A stretch of DNA of 48,376 nucleotides, from assembly GCA_027068085.1 (NCBI GenBank), contig JAMOUQ010000013.1:1-48376 (forward strand). Direction: 5' to 3'. Shown one piece after another: positions 36,595 through 44,295 of this stretch. The stretch's first letter is position 1. Every line of letters begins with the position of its first letter. The position numbers and the translations under genes were made by a program. The notes below the pieces were generated by a model. It was not told where the DNA came from and did no database searches. It was given only the letters and a program-made list of their open reading frames with translations. The stretch comes from Desulfobacteraceae bacterium (GTDB lineage: Bacteria; Desulfobacterota; Desulfobacteria; Desulfobacterales; Desulfosarcinaceae).

Positions 36595-37399
36595 ACGCAG
36601 GCGCAAAAACCGCTATCGCAGGAAAAAGCCCGGCAGCGGCTTGCTGCGGCGCCGGCTGGCGGCCGCCGTCCGGCTGGTGGCCCTGGCCCTGGCCATCATG
36701 GCCCTGAGCACCATGCTGGTCTACGCCTACCAGGTGGTCACCGGGTCACAGTACCTGGCCCTGCGCAAAATCCAGGTAAGCGGCAACCGGCATCTGAGCC
36801 GGGAGGAAATCATCAGGGCCGCCGGGCTGAAGACCGGGGCCAACCTGCTGTCTGTCAACCTGGTCCTGATCCGCAAACAGCTGCTGGCCAACCCCTGGAT
36901 AGCCGCGGCTCAGGTCAGCCGCCTGGTGCCCGACACCCTCCGGATCACCGTCCGGGAACACCGGCCCCTGGCGGTGGCGGAACTGGGAACCCGTTACCTG
37001 CTCGACAGACAGGGCAAGATCTTCAAGCGCTGGCAGCCGGGCGACCCGGAGCACCTGCCGGTGATAACCGGCCTGGACCTGACCGACATCGGTGTCGGAC
37101 AGAGCCCGGCCAGCCCCATCATGCGGGCGGTCCGCCAGGCCCTGCTGGCGGCCGAACGGACCAAATGCCTGCCCCTGTCGGCCATCGCCCGGGTGGAGGT
37201 GGACAGACAGATCGGCCTCACCCTGGTGGCCTTCGAATCGGGAGTGAAGGTTCACCTGGGCTTCGACGGCTTTGCCGCCAACTACGGCCGGCTGGCCAAG
37301 GTCGTAAACTATCTCAAGAAGCACGGCCGCTGGAACCGGCTGCGGTCCATAGACTTAACCGACCCCCACCGGATGGTGGTCAAACTCTCGCAGGCCTGA
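36581..37399 (+). CDS. ftsQ: Cell division protein FtsQ
   Basis: A 272-residue bitopic division protein. The first 28 residues are extremely basic (Arg/Lys-rich cytoplasmic tail), followed by one membrane segment (ALALAIMALSTMLVYAY) and a POTRA domain (about 60-130: ALRKIQVSGNRHLSREEI, then NPWIAAAQVSRLVPDTLRI), then the FtsQ beta domain with the YLLDRQGKIF motif. Translation probably starts at TTG 36581, nine nt after GGAGG; a GTG at 36584 is the alternative. It bridges FtsA/FtsZ-stage and later divisome proteins. Confidence 0.92.
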   Translation: MVRLKRRRKNRYRRKKPGSGLLRRRLAAAVRLVALALAIMALSTMLVYAYQVVTGSQYLALRKIQVSGNRHLSREEIIRAAGLKTGANLLSVNLVLIRKQLLANPWIAAAQVSRLVPDTLRITVREHRPLAVAELGTRYLLDRQGKIFKRWQPGDPEHLPVITGLDLTDIGVGQSPASPIMRAVRQALLAAERTKCLPLSAIARVEVDRQIGLTLVAFESGVKVHLGFDGFAANYGRLAKVVNYLKKHGRWNRLRSIDLTDPHRMVVKLSQA

Positions 37400-37427
37400 A
37401 GACCGGCGGGGTCCCAAGGAGGCAAAC

Positions 37428-38654
37428 GTGAAGGCGCAGGATGATTTGATCGTCGGCCTGGACATCGGAACAACCAAGATCTGCTGCGTGGTGGGAGAAG
37501 CCAGCGGCGGGGAAGTGAACATCATCGGCATCGGAACCCATCCGTCCATCGGCCTGCGCAAGGGAGTGGTTGTAAACATCGAATCCACGGTGGAGTCCAT
37601 AAAGAAGGCCGTGGAAGAAGCCGAGCTGATGGCCGGCTGCGAAATATCATCGGTCTACGCCGGGATCGCCGGCGGCCATATCACCGGCTTCAACAGCCGG
37701 GGAATCGTGGCCATCAAGGGGCCGGAGATCACCGCCCAGGACGTGGAAAGGGTGATCGACGCGGCCCGGGCCGTGGCCATCCCCATGGACCGGGAGGTAA
37801 TCCACGTCCTGCCCCAGGAATACATCGTGGATGAACAGGCCGGAATCCAGAACCCGGTGGGCATGGCCGGAGTCCGCCTGGAGGCCAAGATCCACATCGT
37901 CACCGGCGCGGTGACCTCGGCCCACAACATCGTCAAGTGCGCCAACCGGGCCGGGCTGGATGTGTGCGACATCGTCCTGGAGTCCCTGGCCTCGGGCGAA
38001 GCGGTCCTGACCGGGGAGGAAAAACAGCTGGGAACGGCCCTGATCGATCTTGGCGGAGGAACCAGCGACCTGGCGATTTTTTCAGCCAAGAACATCCGCC
38101 ACACCTTCGTTCTGGCCCTGGGCGGCGACAACCTGACCAACGACATCGCCATCGGGCTGCGGGCCCCCCTGGCCGAGGCCGAAAAGATAAAGAAAAAGTA
38201 CGGCTGCTGCCTGGCAGGCTCCATCAGCCCGGACCAGACCATCGAGGTTCCGGGGATGGCCGGCCGCAAGGCCCGCAAGCTGCCGCGCCAGATCCTGGGA
38301 GAGATCCTGGAGCCGCGCATGGAGGAGATCTTCACCCTGATCAACCGCGAAATATACCGGGCCGGAATGGAGAACATGATCGCCTCCGGTATCGTGGTCA
38401 CCGGCGGAACCTCCCTGCTGGAGGGGGTGACCGAAATCGCCGAATCGGTCTTCGGCCTGCCGGTCCGCCTGGGAAAACCGCGCGGCATCACCGGCCTGAC
38501 CGACGTGGTCAACAATCCCATGTACGCCACCGGCGTGGGACTGGTGCTCTACGGGGCGCGCAAACAGCCCACCCGCAAGTTCAGGATACGGGACCGCAAC
38601 ATTTTCAACAGCATCATGAGCAGGATGAAAAAGTGGTTCAAAGACGTAATTTGA
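37428..38654 (+). CDS. ftsA: Cell division protein FtsA
   Basis: A 408-residue actin-like ATPase that tethers FtsZ to the membrane. Phosphate-1 motif VGLDIGTTKICCVVGE (9-24), the inserted 1C domain with YAGIAGGHI and HVLPQEYIVD, phosphate-2 LIDLGGGTSDLAIF, and adenosine motif IVVTGGTSLLEGV. The C-terminal amphipathic membrane helix is recognisable (MSRMKKWFKDVI). It starts at a GTG with a perfect AAGGAGG site. Length is normal. Confidence 0.96.
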   Translation: MKAQDDLIVGLDIGTTKICCVVGEASGGEVNIIGIGTHPSIGLRKGVVVNIESTVESIKKAVEEAELMAGCEISSVYAGIAGGHITGFNSRGIVAIKGPEITAQDVERVIDAARAVAIPMDREVIHVLPQEYIVDEQAGIQNPVGMAGVRLEAKIHIVTGAVTSAHNIVKCANRAGLDVCDIVLESLASGEAVLTGEEKQLGTALIDLGGGTSDLAIFSAKNIRHTFVLALGGDNLTNDIAIGLRAPLAEAEKIKKKYGCCLAGSISPDQTIEVPGMAGRKARKLPRQILGEILEPRMEEIFTLINREIYRAGMENMIASGIVVTGGTSLLEGVTEIAESVFGLPVRLGKPRGITGLTDVVNNPMYATGVGLVLYGARKQPTRKFRIRDRNIFNSIMSRMKKWFKDVI

Positions 38655-38769
38655 CGATGCCATCCCGGATACATTGGTCTCAACCGGTCCGGGGCATAAA
38701 AAACGTTGAAACGAGCATTTTTTTGCAAGGTTATCAATAATTTCAAACAAGAAAAGGGGGAGTGAAATC
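38655..38769 (+). promoter_or_regulatory. ftsA-ftsZ gap, possible ftsZ promoter and strong ribosome site
   Basis: A 115-bp A/T-rich gap, the widest within the division genes. TTGAAA and TTGCAA sequences are followed by TTATCAATAAT, which could hold a weak sigma-70 promoter, though no clean -35/-10 pair at 16-18 bp was found. AAAAGGGGGAG lies 7 nt before the ftsZ ATG and would give high translation, as is usual for ftsZ. Confidence 0.3.
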
Positions 38770-39954
38770 ATGTTTTCTTACGTGGAATCGGAGAACACGG
38801 CCAAGATCAAAGTCATCGGCGTGGGCGGGGCCGGCGGTAACGCCATCAACAACATGATCGCCAGCAACCTGCTGGGGGTCCAGTTCATCGCCGCCAACAC
38901 CGATGCCCAGGCCCTGGAAGTCTCCCGGGCCGAGATCAAGATCCAGATCGGGGAAAAACTGACCGAAGGGCTGGGCGCCGGTGCCAATCCCCAGATCGGC
39001 CGCGACGCGGCCCTGGAAAGCGCCGACGCACTCAAGGCGGCCCTGGCCGACAGCCACATGGTATTCATCACCGCCGGCTTCGGCGGCGGCACCGGCACCG
39101 GCGGCGCGCCGGTGATCGCCGGCCTGTGCAAGGAAATGGGCATCCTGACGGTGGCCGTGGTCACCCGGCCCTTTTCCTTCGAGGGCAAGAAAAGGGCCCG
39201 CCAGGCCGAAGAAGGCATCCAGGAGCTGAAAAAGGTCGCCGACACGGTCATCATCATACCCAACGACCGGCTGCGGGCCCTGGCATCCAAGAACGCCAAG
39301 ATGATCGAAATGTTCAAGAAGGCCGACGAGATCCTGCTCCACTCGGTCAAGGGCATCACCGACCTGATCCTGATGCCGGGCCTGGTCAACCTCGACTTTG
39401 CCGACGTCAAGACCACCATGGCCAAGGCCGGCATGGCCATCATGGGCATCGGTATCGCCAGCGGCGAAAACCGGGCCATCGAGGCGGCCGACCGGGCCAT
39501 CTCCCATCCCCTGCTGGAGGACATCAACGTGGCCGGCGCCAAGGGCGTGCTGATGAACATCACCAGCAGCAGCGACATCACCATGGAAGAGATGACCGAG
39601 GCTTCGGAAAGAATCTACAACGAGGTGGGCGAAGACGCCGACATCATCTGGGGCGCGGTCATCGACGACCAGATGGGTGACGAGATGCGGGTGACGGTCA
39701 TCGCCACCGGCATAGGCACCAAGGATGAAAAATCCGACGGTCCGGTTCCGCTGGACCCCACCTACGGCGGCAAGGTAAGGGACCTTACCCCGGCCGACCT
39801 GGAAGCGGCCGTCGATCTTGACGAGCCCACCTGGATCCGGCGCAAGCGGGCCGCCAACGAGGAAGCCGGGGCCAGGTACAAGGGCTACCGCGGTATCGTC
39901 ATCGACAACGACGACCTGGACGTGCCGACTTTCCTGCGGCGCAAGGCCGACTGA
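38770..39954 (+). CDS. ftsZ: Cell division GTPase FtsZ
   Basis: A 394-residue tubulin-like GTPase that forms the Z-ring. KVIGVGGAGGNAINNM (15-30), AANTDAQAL, the tubulin signature GGGTGTGGAPVIA (104-116), NDRLRAL, and the T7/synergy-loop NLDFADVKTTM are all intact. The C-terminal linker is short, and the conserved tail peptide that binds FtsA and other partners appears twice in similar form: DLDEPTWIRRKRA (349-361) and DLDVPTFLRRKAD (382-394), separated by about 20 residues. No dcw gene follows. Confidence 0.97.
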   Translation: MFSYVESENTAKIKVIGVGGAGGNAINNMIASNLLGVQFIAANTDAQALEVSRAEIKIQIGEKLTEGLGAGANPQIGRDAALESADALKAALADSHMVFITAGFGGGTGTGGAPVIAGLCKEMGILTVAVVTRPFSFEGKKRARQAEEGIQELKKVADTVIIIPNDRLRALASKNAKMIEMFKKADEILLHSVKGITDLILMPGLVNLDFADVKTTMAKAGMAIMGIGIASGENRAIEAADRAISHPLLEDINVAGAKGVLMNITSSSDITMEEMTEASERIYNEVGEDADIIWGAVIDDQMGDEMRVTVIATGIGTKDEKSDGPVPLDPTYGGKVRDLTPADLEAAVDLDEPTWIRRKRAANEEAGARYKGYRGIVIDNDDLDVPTFLRRKAD

Positions 39955-39965
39955 ACCTTCAGCGC

Positions 39966-40023
39966 CACCTGACAGGCGGCCGGCACCCGGACCGGAGCAC
40001 GCCGGCCGGCGTACCGTCAGGTG
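39966..40023 (+). other. Long hairpin after ftsZ
   Basis: CACCTGAC (39966-39973) pairs with GTCAGGTG (40016-40023), and inside it CGGCCGGC (39977-39984) pairs with GCCGGCCG (40001-40008). There is no T-tract, so it is either a Rho-dependent/attenuating structure or an mRNA-stabilising 3' hairpin at the end of the dcw transcript. Confidence 0.5.
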
Positions 40024-40062
40024 CCGAAAACCGGCCTGCGGAAATGAGACGGTTCGGAAACG

Positions 40063-41781
40063 ATGACAGATTCCATCAGAAAAAGGCTCGAAGATGAAAA
40101 AGGAACCATCCGCAAGAGCTGGCAGGGGCGTATCCGTGTCGCCCTGGCGTATCCCAACTTCTACCACGTGGGCATGTCCAACCTGGGCTTCCAGGCCGTC
40201 TATCGCCACCTCAACGCCCTGGACCATGTGGTCTGCGAGCGGGTCTTTATGCCGGACAAGGGGACGGCCGGCGGCTCCCCCCTGGTTTCCCTGGAATCCG
40301 GCCGGCCTGTGGCGGATTTCGACTGTCTGGCTTTTTCCGTCGCTTATGAAAACGACTATGCCAACGTTCTGAGCATTCTCGACAAGTCAGGACTCCCCCT
40401 GCGGACGGCCCTTCGGGGCAACTCCCTCCCCCTCGTTGCAGCAGGGGGAGTAACCTGCTTTTTGAACCCCGAGCCCCTGGCAGCGTTCATCGACTGCTTC
40501 ATCGTGGGCGAAGCAGAACCGGTGCTGGAAGATTTTTTCACCACCTTCGATCCGGCCCTGGACAAAGAAGCCAATCTGGAAAAACTCGCCCGCCTGCCGG
40601 GCATCTACGTGCCTGCTTTCTACCAGGTCGGCTACAAACCCGACGGCACCATCGCATCTTTTACTCCCCTCCGCCACGGCCTGCCGGAACGCATCCGGCG
40701 CCTGTGGGTGAAAGATCTCCGGGGGGTGGACACCCAGAGCACCGTCATCACCCCTCATACCACCTTTGCCGACACCCACCTGATCGAGGTCTCCCGGGGC
40801 TGTGCCCACGGCTGCCGCTTCTGCAGCGCCGGCTTCGTCTACCGCCGGCCCCGTTTCCGGCCCCTGGAAGACCTGCGCCGCTGCCTGCAAAAAGGCGCCG
40901 GCCGGGCCGGGCGCATCGGCCTGGTGGGAGCGGCCGTCTCCGATCTTCCCTGGATAGACGAGCTTTGCCGCGACCTGCCCCGGCCCGGCCCGGAGCTCGG
41001 CTTCAGCTCCCTGCGGGCCGACGCCCTTTCCGAGGCCCTGCTGGAGGCCCTGGCCAGGGGCCGGGTGAAAACCGCCACCCTGGCGCCGGAAACCGGTTCC
41101 GAGCGCATGCGCCGGGTGATCAACAAGGGAATGGAAGAAGAAGCGTTCCTGGAGGCGGCCGCCGCCCTGGTTAAACGCGGAATCCCCAACCTGAAGCTCT
41201 ACTTCATGGTGGGCCTGCCCTTTGAAGAACAGGAAGACATCGCGGCCGTCGCGGCCCTGGTGAAAAGGATCAAGCACCGCTTTTTGCAGGCCAGCCGGTC
41301 CAGGGGCCGCATGGGCCAGATCACCGTGTCGCTCAACTGTTTCGTGCCCAAGCCGGCCACCCCCTTCCAGTGGGTCGCCATGGACGAGGCCGCCGCGCTC
41401 AAGAAAAAGATCAAACAGGTCAAAAACGACCTGCGGAAGGTGGCCAACGTCAGGGTGCATGCCGACGTGCCCCGCTGGGCCGTGATCCAGGGCCTGCTTG
41501 CCCGGGGCGACCGCCGGGTGGCCGACATCCTGGAACTGGTGGTCAGAAACGGCGGCAACTGGCCCCAGAGCCTGAAACAGACCCCCCTCAACCCGGCCTT
41601 CTACGTCCACCGCCAAAGGGACAGGGAAGAAATCCTGCCCTGGGATTTCATCGACCACGGCCTGGACCGCGATTTTCTCTGGCGTGAATACCGGCGCGCC
41701 GCCGGGGCCAGACCGACACCGGCCTGCCCCATGACTCCCGAAACCTGCAGCCTGTGTGGAGTATGCAAAAGCGGAAGTTGA
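40063..41781 (+). CDS. Radical SAM protein (TIGR03960-like, B12-binding-type N-domain)
   Basis: A 572-residue iron-sulfur enzyme. The N-terminal part (about 20-190: RVALAYPNFYHVGMSNLG, later GEAEPVLEDF) looks like the cobalamin-binding-type domain of the YgiQ/TIGR03960 class. The radical SAM core begins LIEVSRGCAHGCRFC, with Cys247, Cys251 and Cys254 forming CxxxCxxC, followed by APETGSERMRRVINKG and YFMVGLPFEEQED. The C-terminus has a further cluster (CSLCGVC). This family is widespread in Desulfobacterota, often fused to or next to a TIGR03936 domain; its substrate is not established, though links to tRNA or rRNA modification have been suggested. It is 108 nt downstream of ftsZ. Confidence 0.82.
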   Translation: MTDSIRKRLEDEKGTIRKSWQGRIRVALAYPNFYHVGMSNLGFQAVYRHLNALDHVVCERVFMPDKGTAGGSPLVSLESGRPVADFDCLAFSVAYENDYANVLSILDKSGLPLRTALRGNSLPLVAAGGVTCFLNPEPLAAFIDCFIVGEAEPVLEDFFTTFDPALDKEANLEKLARLPGIYVPAFYQVGYKPDGTIASFTPLRHGLPERIRRLWVKDLRGVDTQSTVITPHTTFADTHLIEVSRGCAHGCRFCSAGFVYRRPRFRPLEDLRRCLQKGAGRAGRIGLVGAAVSDLPWIDELCRDLPRPGPELGFSSLRADALSEALLEALARGRVKTATLAPETGSERMRRVINKGMEEEAFLEAAAALVKRGIPNLKLYFMVGLPFEEQEDIAAVAALVKRIKHRFLQASRSRGRMGQITVSLNCFVPKPATPFQWVAMDEAAALKKKIKQVKNDLRKVANVRVHADVPRWAVIQGLLARGDRRVADILELVVRNGGNWPQSLKQTPLNPAFYVHRQRDREEILPWDFIDHGLDRDFLWREYRRAAGARPTPACPMTPETCSLCGVCKSGS

Positions 41782-41878
41782 TCCCCGCCTCTTACCTGCC
41801 GGGCAAATGGACTTGCTTTAAGCTGCCTGAAAAGCTATTTGAAAAGCAGCTGATATTACCCTCTTGACGGAAACGGTC

Positions 41879-43054
41879 ATGTACGAGTCTTTTTACAAGC
41901 TGCATTCCAAGCCGTTCGAGCTTTCATCCGACCCGGATATTCTCTTCTGGAGTCCCAAGCACAAAAACGCCCTCACCTGCCTGGAATACGGCCTCACCAA
42001 GGGCCTTGGCTTCACCCTGCTCACCGGCGCCATCGGCACCGGCAAGACCACCCTGATCCGCTACCTGCTGCGCAACCTTGACAGCCGGACTCCCAAGGCC
42101 GTGATCTACAACACCAACGTGGATTCCACTCAGCTGCTCAACATGCTGCTGCGCGAATTCGAGCTTGCCGAAGAATCGGTGGACAAGGTCCGCGCCCTGG
42201 AGCTGCTCTTCGAATTTCTGGTCAGCCAGCACCGGGCCGGCCGCCGGGCACTGATAGTCATAGACGAAGCCCAGAACCTGCCTGACGACGGCCTGGAAGA
42301 GCTGCGCATGCTTTCCAATTTCCAGGGCGATGACCGGCTGCTGCTGCAGATCTTCCTGGTGGGGCAGCCGGAGCTTGAAAAAAGGCTCCGGCAGCCCGGA
42401 CTGGCCCAGCTTGCCCAGCGCATCGGGGCCCACTTCAGCATCGCCCCCCTGGCGCCCGAGGAAACGGCAACCTACATCGATTTCCGGCTCAAAAAGGCCG
42501 GGGCCCGGCGGGAAATCTTCACTCCCGACGCCCTGGAAAAGATCCACCGGGCCTCTGGCGGCTATCCGCGCACCATCAACCTGATCTGCGACGCGGCCCT
42601 GGTTTACGGTATGGCCGACGAGCTGGAAGTCATAGACGCAGACGTCATCGCACAGGTGCTGGCCGACCGGGTAACCCTCCAGGCGAACTATTCCGAACAG
42701 GACCCGGCCGCTCCCGGGGCCAAGCCCCCGGTCCCGGATGAATCCGTCAAGGAATATCTGAACGGCCTGCGCAGCGACATCAGGCAACTGCGCACCCTGC
42801 TGGAAGCCCACATGCTAGATCAGAACAAAAAGTGGCGCCTGGGCAGAAACGAGGCGCTTTCACGCATCAAAAACATGCTGGTGGAAGAACAGAAACGCCG
42901 GCGGCAGCTTCAGGCGAAATACGAACAGCTTCTCAACAAGTACGCCACCCTCCGCTCCCGGATGACGGAGCTGAATCAAAAACCGGGCAATGAAAACACC
43001 CTCCCCGTGAAGCCCGGCCGGGCTCGCTCCGAATCCCTGTCCGATAAAGACTGA
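41879..43054 (+). CDS. ExeA/GspA-type AAA ATPase, EPS/exosortase-locus type
   Basis: A 391-residue AAA+ ATPase. The start MYESFYKLHSKPFELSSDPDILF is the hallmark N-terminus of ExeA/GspA and the PEP-CTERM-locus secretion ATPase (TIGR03015-like). Walker A TGAIGTGKTT (48-57), Walker B LIVIDEAQN (near 125-133), and sensor motifs RMLSNFQGDDRLLLQIFLVGQPEL and GYPRTINLICD. Residues 290-385 form a charged coiled coil (EEQKRRRQLQAKYEQLLNKY) that is not part of the standard domain. The frame opens at a TTG at 41864, but the ATG at 41879 begins at the family start. Its presence ahead of anchored secreted proteins supports a link to extracellular polysaccharide or surface assembly. Confidence 0.85.
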   Translation: MYESFYKLHSKPFELSSDPDILFWSPKHKNALTCLEYGLTKGLGFTLLTGAIGTGKTTLIRYLLRNLDSRTPKAVIYNTNVDSTQLLNMLLREFELAEESVDKVRALELLFEFLVSQHRAGRRALIVIDEAQNLPDDGLEELRMLSNFQGDDRLLLQIFLVGQPELEKRLRQPGLAQLAQRIGAHFSIAPLAPEETATYIDFRLKKAGARREIFTPDALEKIHRASGGYPRTINLICDAALVYGMADELEVIDADVIAQVLADRVTLQANYSEQDPAAPGAKPPVPDESVKEYLNGLRSDIRQLRTLLEAHMLDQNKKWRLGRNEALSRIKNMLVEEQKRRRQLQAKYEQLLNKYATLRSRMTELNQKPGNENTLPVKPGRARSESLSDKD

Positions 43055-43144
43055 AGCAAAACAAGCCTGTCGAGACAAGATCCGGTTGGCTTTCCAACCC
43101 CACGAGCAAGGATCAGGGGATGGGGCCGGAAAGGGCAGACTGTA

Positions 43145-43194
43145 TGTGAAACGTTTTTCACAACTGACAACGAAATATGAAAATATTTTCATAT
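43145..43194. promoter_or_regulatory. Two palindromic enhancer-like sites, TGAAA-N4-TTTCA core
   Basis: Site 1 (43145-43162) reads TGTGAAA-CGTT-TTTCACA. Site 2 (43175-43194) is a perfect 20-bp palindrome with core TGAAA-ATAT-TTTCA. Their centres (43153.5 and 43184.5) are 31 bp apart, close to three helical turns, so dimers would sit on the same face. They lie about 120-150 bp upstream of the -24 element, the usual distance for enhancer-binding activators of sigma-54 RNA polymerase. Protein identity is inferred, not known. Confidence 0.7.
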
Positions 43195-43302
43195 ATTTTC
43201 CTTGTAATCATGTAACGCTTTCCGGAAACACACAGATAAATCTTTGCATACCATTGTAATATATAGCCAATACAGCTTTTCACAAAAACGCCTCATGTAA
43301 AA

Positions 43303-43318
43303 TGGCATGTTTCTGGCA
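43303..43318 (+). promoter_or_regulatory. Sigma-54 (-24/-12) promoter, anchor-protein gene 1
   Basis: TGGCATGTTTCTGGCA against the consensus TGGCAYR-N4-TTGCW: the invariant GG and GC lie at exactly 12-bp distance and all but one defined base match. It lies 100 nt before the ATG. Confidence 0.72.
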
Positions 43319-43417
43319 TATTATATGATGATCGCAACTGCCGGCTTGGCCACGGCAAGCCGCCGTGGTCTGAAATTTTTGTCATATTTTCGGTTTTAAA
43401 AGGAGAGGAAGATAAAA

Positions 43418-44173
43418 ATGGCAATCAGAAAGTTCCTGCTCGTTGCCTGCATGGCGCTTCTTTTTATCGGCGGCCTCGGCGGCCCGGCCTGGCCGAGTTA
43501 CATCACCGACGACTACTGGGGAGCGACTCCGGTCGGTCCTGACAATGCAGACGTCATCGGCGCGGATGAACATTTCGACATCTCGGGCATGGACGTAGCC
43601 CTCACAAGCACCTCCTTCAACGCCAAGATCTATTCCAATTACTTCGATACAGCCAGCTACGGCAAATACGGCACCCAGATCGGTGACCTTTTCATCAGCG
43701 TTGACGGATGGCATCCTCACGGTTCTGCACCTTACACCGAAGACAATTATTTAAACGGCGAAGACTGGGAAATTGCTATTTTGCTGACCGACAAACCTAG
43801 TGCTTTTTCAAATGGCTTCAGCAGCAACGCCCTGATTTACGAAACAAAAGATGGAACAATAGTCAACACTCCACCGACACCTGTACCCTCATCTTGGGGA
43901 GCCTATCGCCAGGGCCAGGAACTATGGTACACCCCGGGCACTGACCAAGTAGCTCTCTATGAAGGCACCTGGACATTGAATGACGGATTCCTGGAAATAG
44001 AATTCGACTTTTCTGCAGATCCGATTGAAGGATTACCTGATGTTACCGGTTACCACTGGACTTATTCCTGTGCCAACGATGTAATCGAAGGTTCTGTTCC
44101 TGTTCCGCCGTCGCTGCTTTTACTGGGCACGGGCCTGATCGGCCTGGTGGGTTTCCGGAAGACAAAACGTTAA
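43418..44173 (+). CDS. Secreted protein with PEP-CTERM-like C-terminal sorting signal (YWG family, paralogue 1)
   Basis: A 251-residue exported protein. The signal peptide (residues 1-26, KFLLVACMALLFIGG core) is followed directly by ITDDYWGATP, the motif that defines this small family. Shared blocks: VIGADEHFDISGM, IGDLFISVDGWHPHGSAPY, GEDWE, AYRQGQELWY, and HWTYSCAND with a lone Cys218. The C-terminus is tripartite as in exosortase substrates: PVPPS, a 15-residue hydrophobic helix rich in Leu and Gly, then FRKTKR. The classical Pro-Glu-Pro is replaced by Pro-Pro-Ser. The ribosome site AAAGGAGAGGAAG is strong. No enzyme motif is visible; a beta-sandwich matrix or adhesive protein is my inference. 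It is preceded by a sigma-54 promoter. Confidence 0.8.
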   Translation: MAIRKFLLVACMALLFIGGLGGPAWPSYITDDYWGATPVGPDNADVIGADEHFDISGMDVALTSTSFNAKIYSNYFDTASYGKYGTQIGDLFISVDGWHPHGSAPYTEDNYLNGEDWEIAILLTDKPSAFSNGFSSNALIYETKDGTIVNTPPTPVPSSWGAYRQGQELWYTPGTDQVALYEGTWTLNDGFLEIEFDFSADPIEGLPDVTGYHWTYSCANDVIEGSVPVPPSLLLLGTGLIGLVGFRKTKR

Positions 44174-44188
44174 ATTATATCATGCAAG

Positions 44189-44210
44189 GAGGGGGTCATG
44201 GGGCCCCCTC
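44189..44210 (+). other. Hairpin between anchor-protein genes 1 and 2
   Basis: GAGGGGG (44189-44195) pairs with CCCCCTC (44204-44210) around an 8-nt loop. There is no T-run after it. It may attenuate read-through or stabilise the upstream message within an otherwise bicistronic unit. Confidence 0.45.
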
Positions 44211-44295
44211 AAATACTCCAGGACGGAAAAAGAAATATCTGCCGGAAGATTTGGGCATCTTCGGTTTTTCTGTCCAGGGGAAAAAGGGGGGGGAA

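Larger units (their letters stand above)
43055..43417 (+). other. A/T-rich promoter region before the first anchor-protein gene
   Basis: A 363-bp gene-free stretch. It contains a small hairpin GGTTGG-CTTT-CCAACC (43084-43099) after the ATPase gene, two palindromic operator-like sites (43145-43162 and 43175-43194), a TTTCCGGAAA palindrome (43219-43228), a sigma-54 promoter match (43303-43318), and AAAAGGAGAGGAAG as ribosome site. Base composition is clearly lower in GC than the genes around it. Confidence 0.65.

Noticed and set aside
38743-40227. 494-codon open frame antisense to ftsZ
   Set aside because: It fully overlaps ftsZ, which is certain. Low-complexity Gly/Asp/His character of a shadow frame.
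43055-43417. Possible small RNA gene or CRISPR leader in the A/T-rich region
   Set aside because: No repeat-spacer pattern and no promoter-terminator pair of suitable size. The palindromes fit operator sites better.
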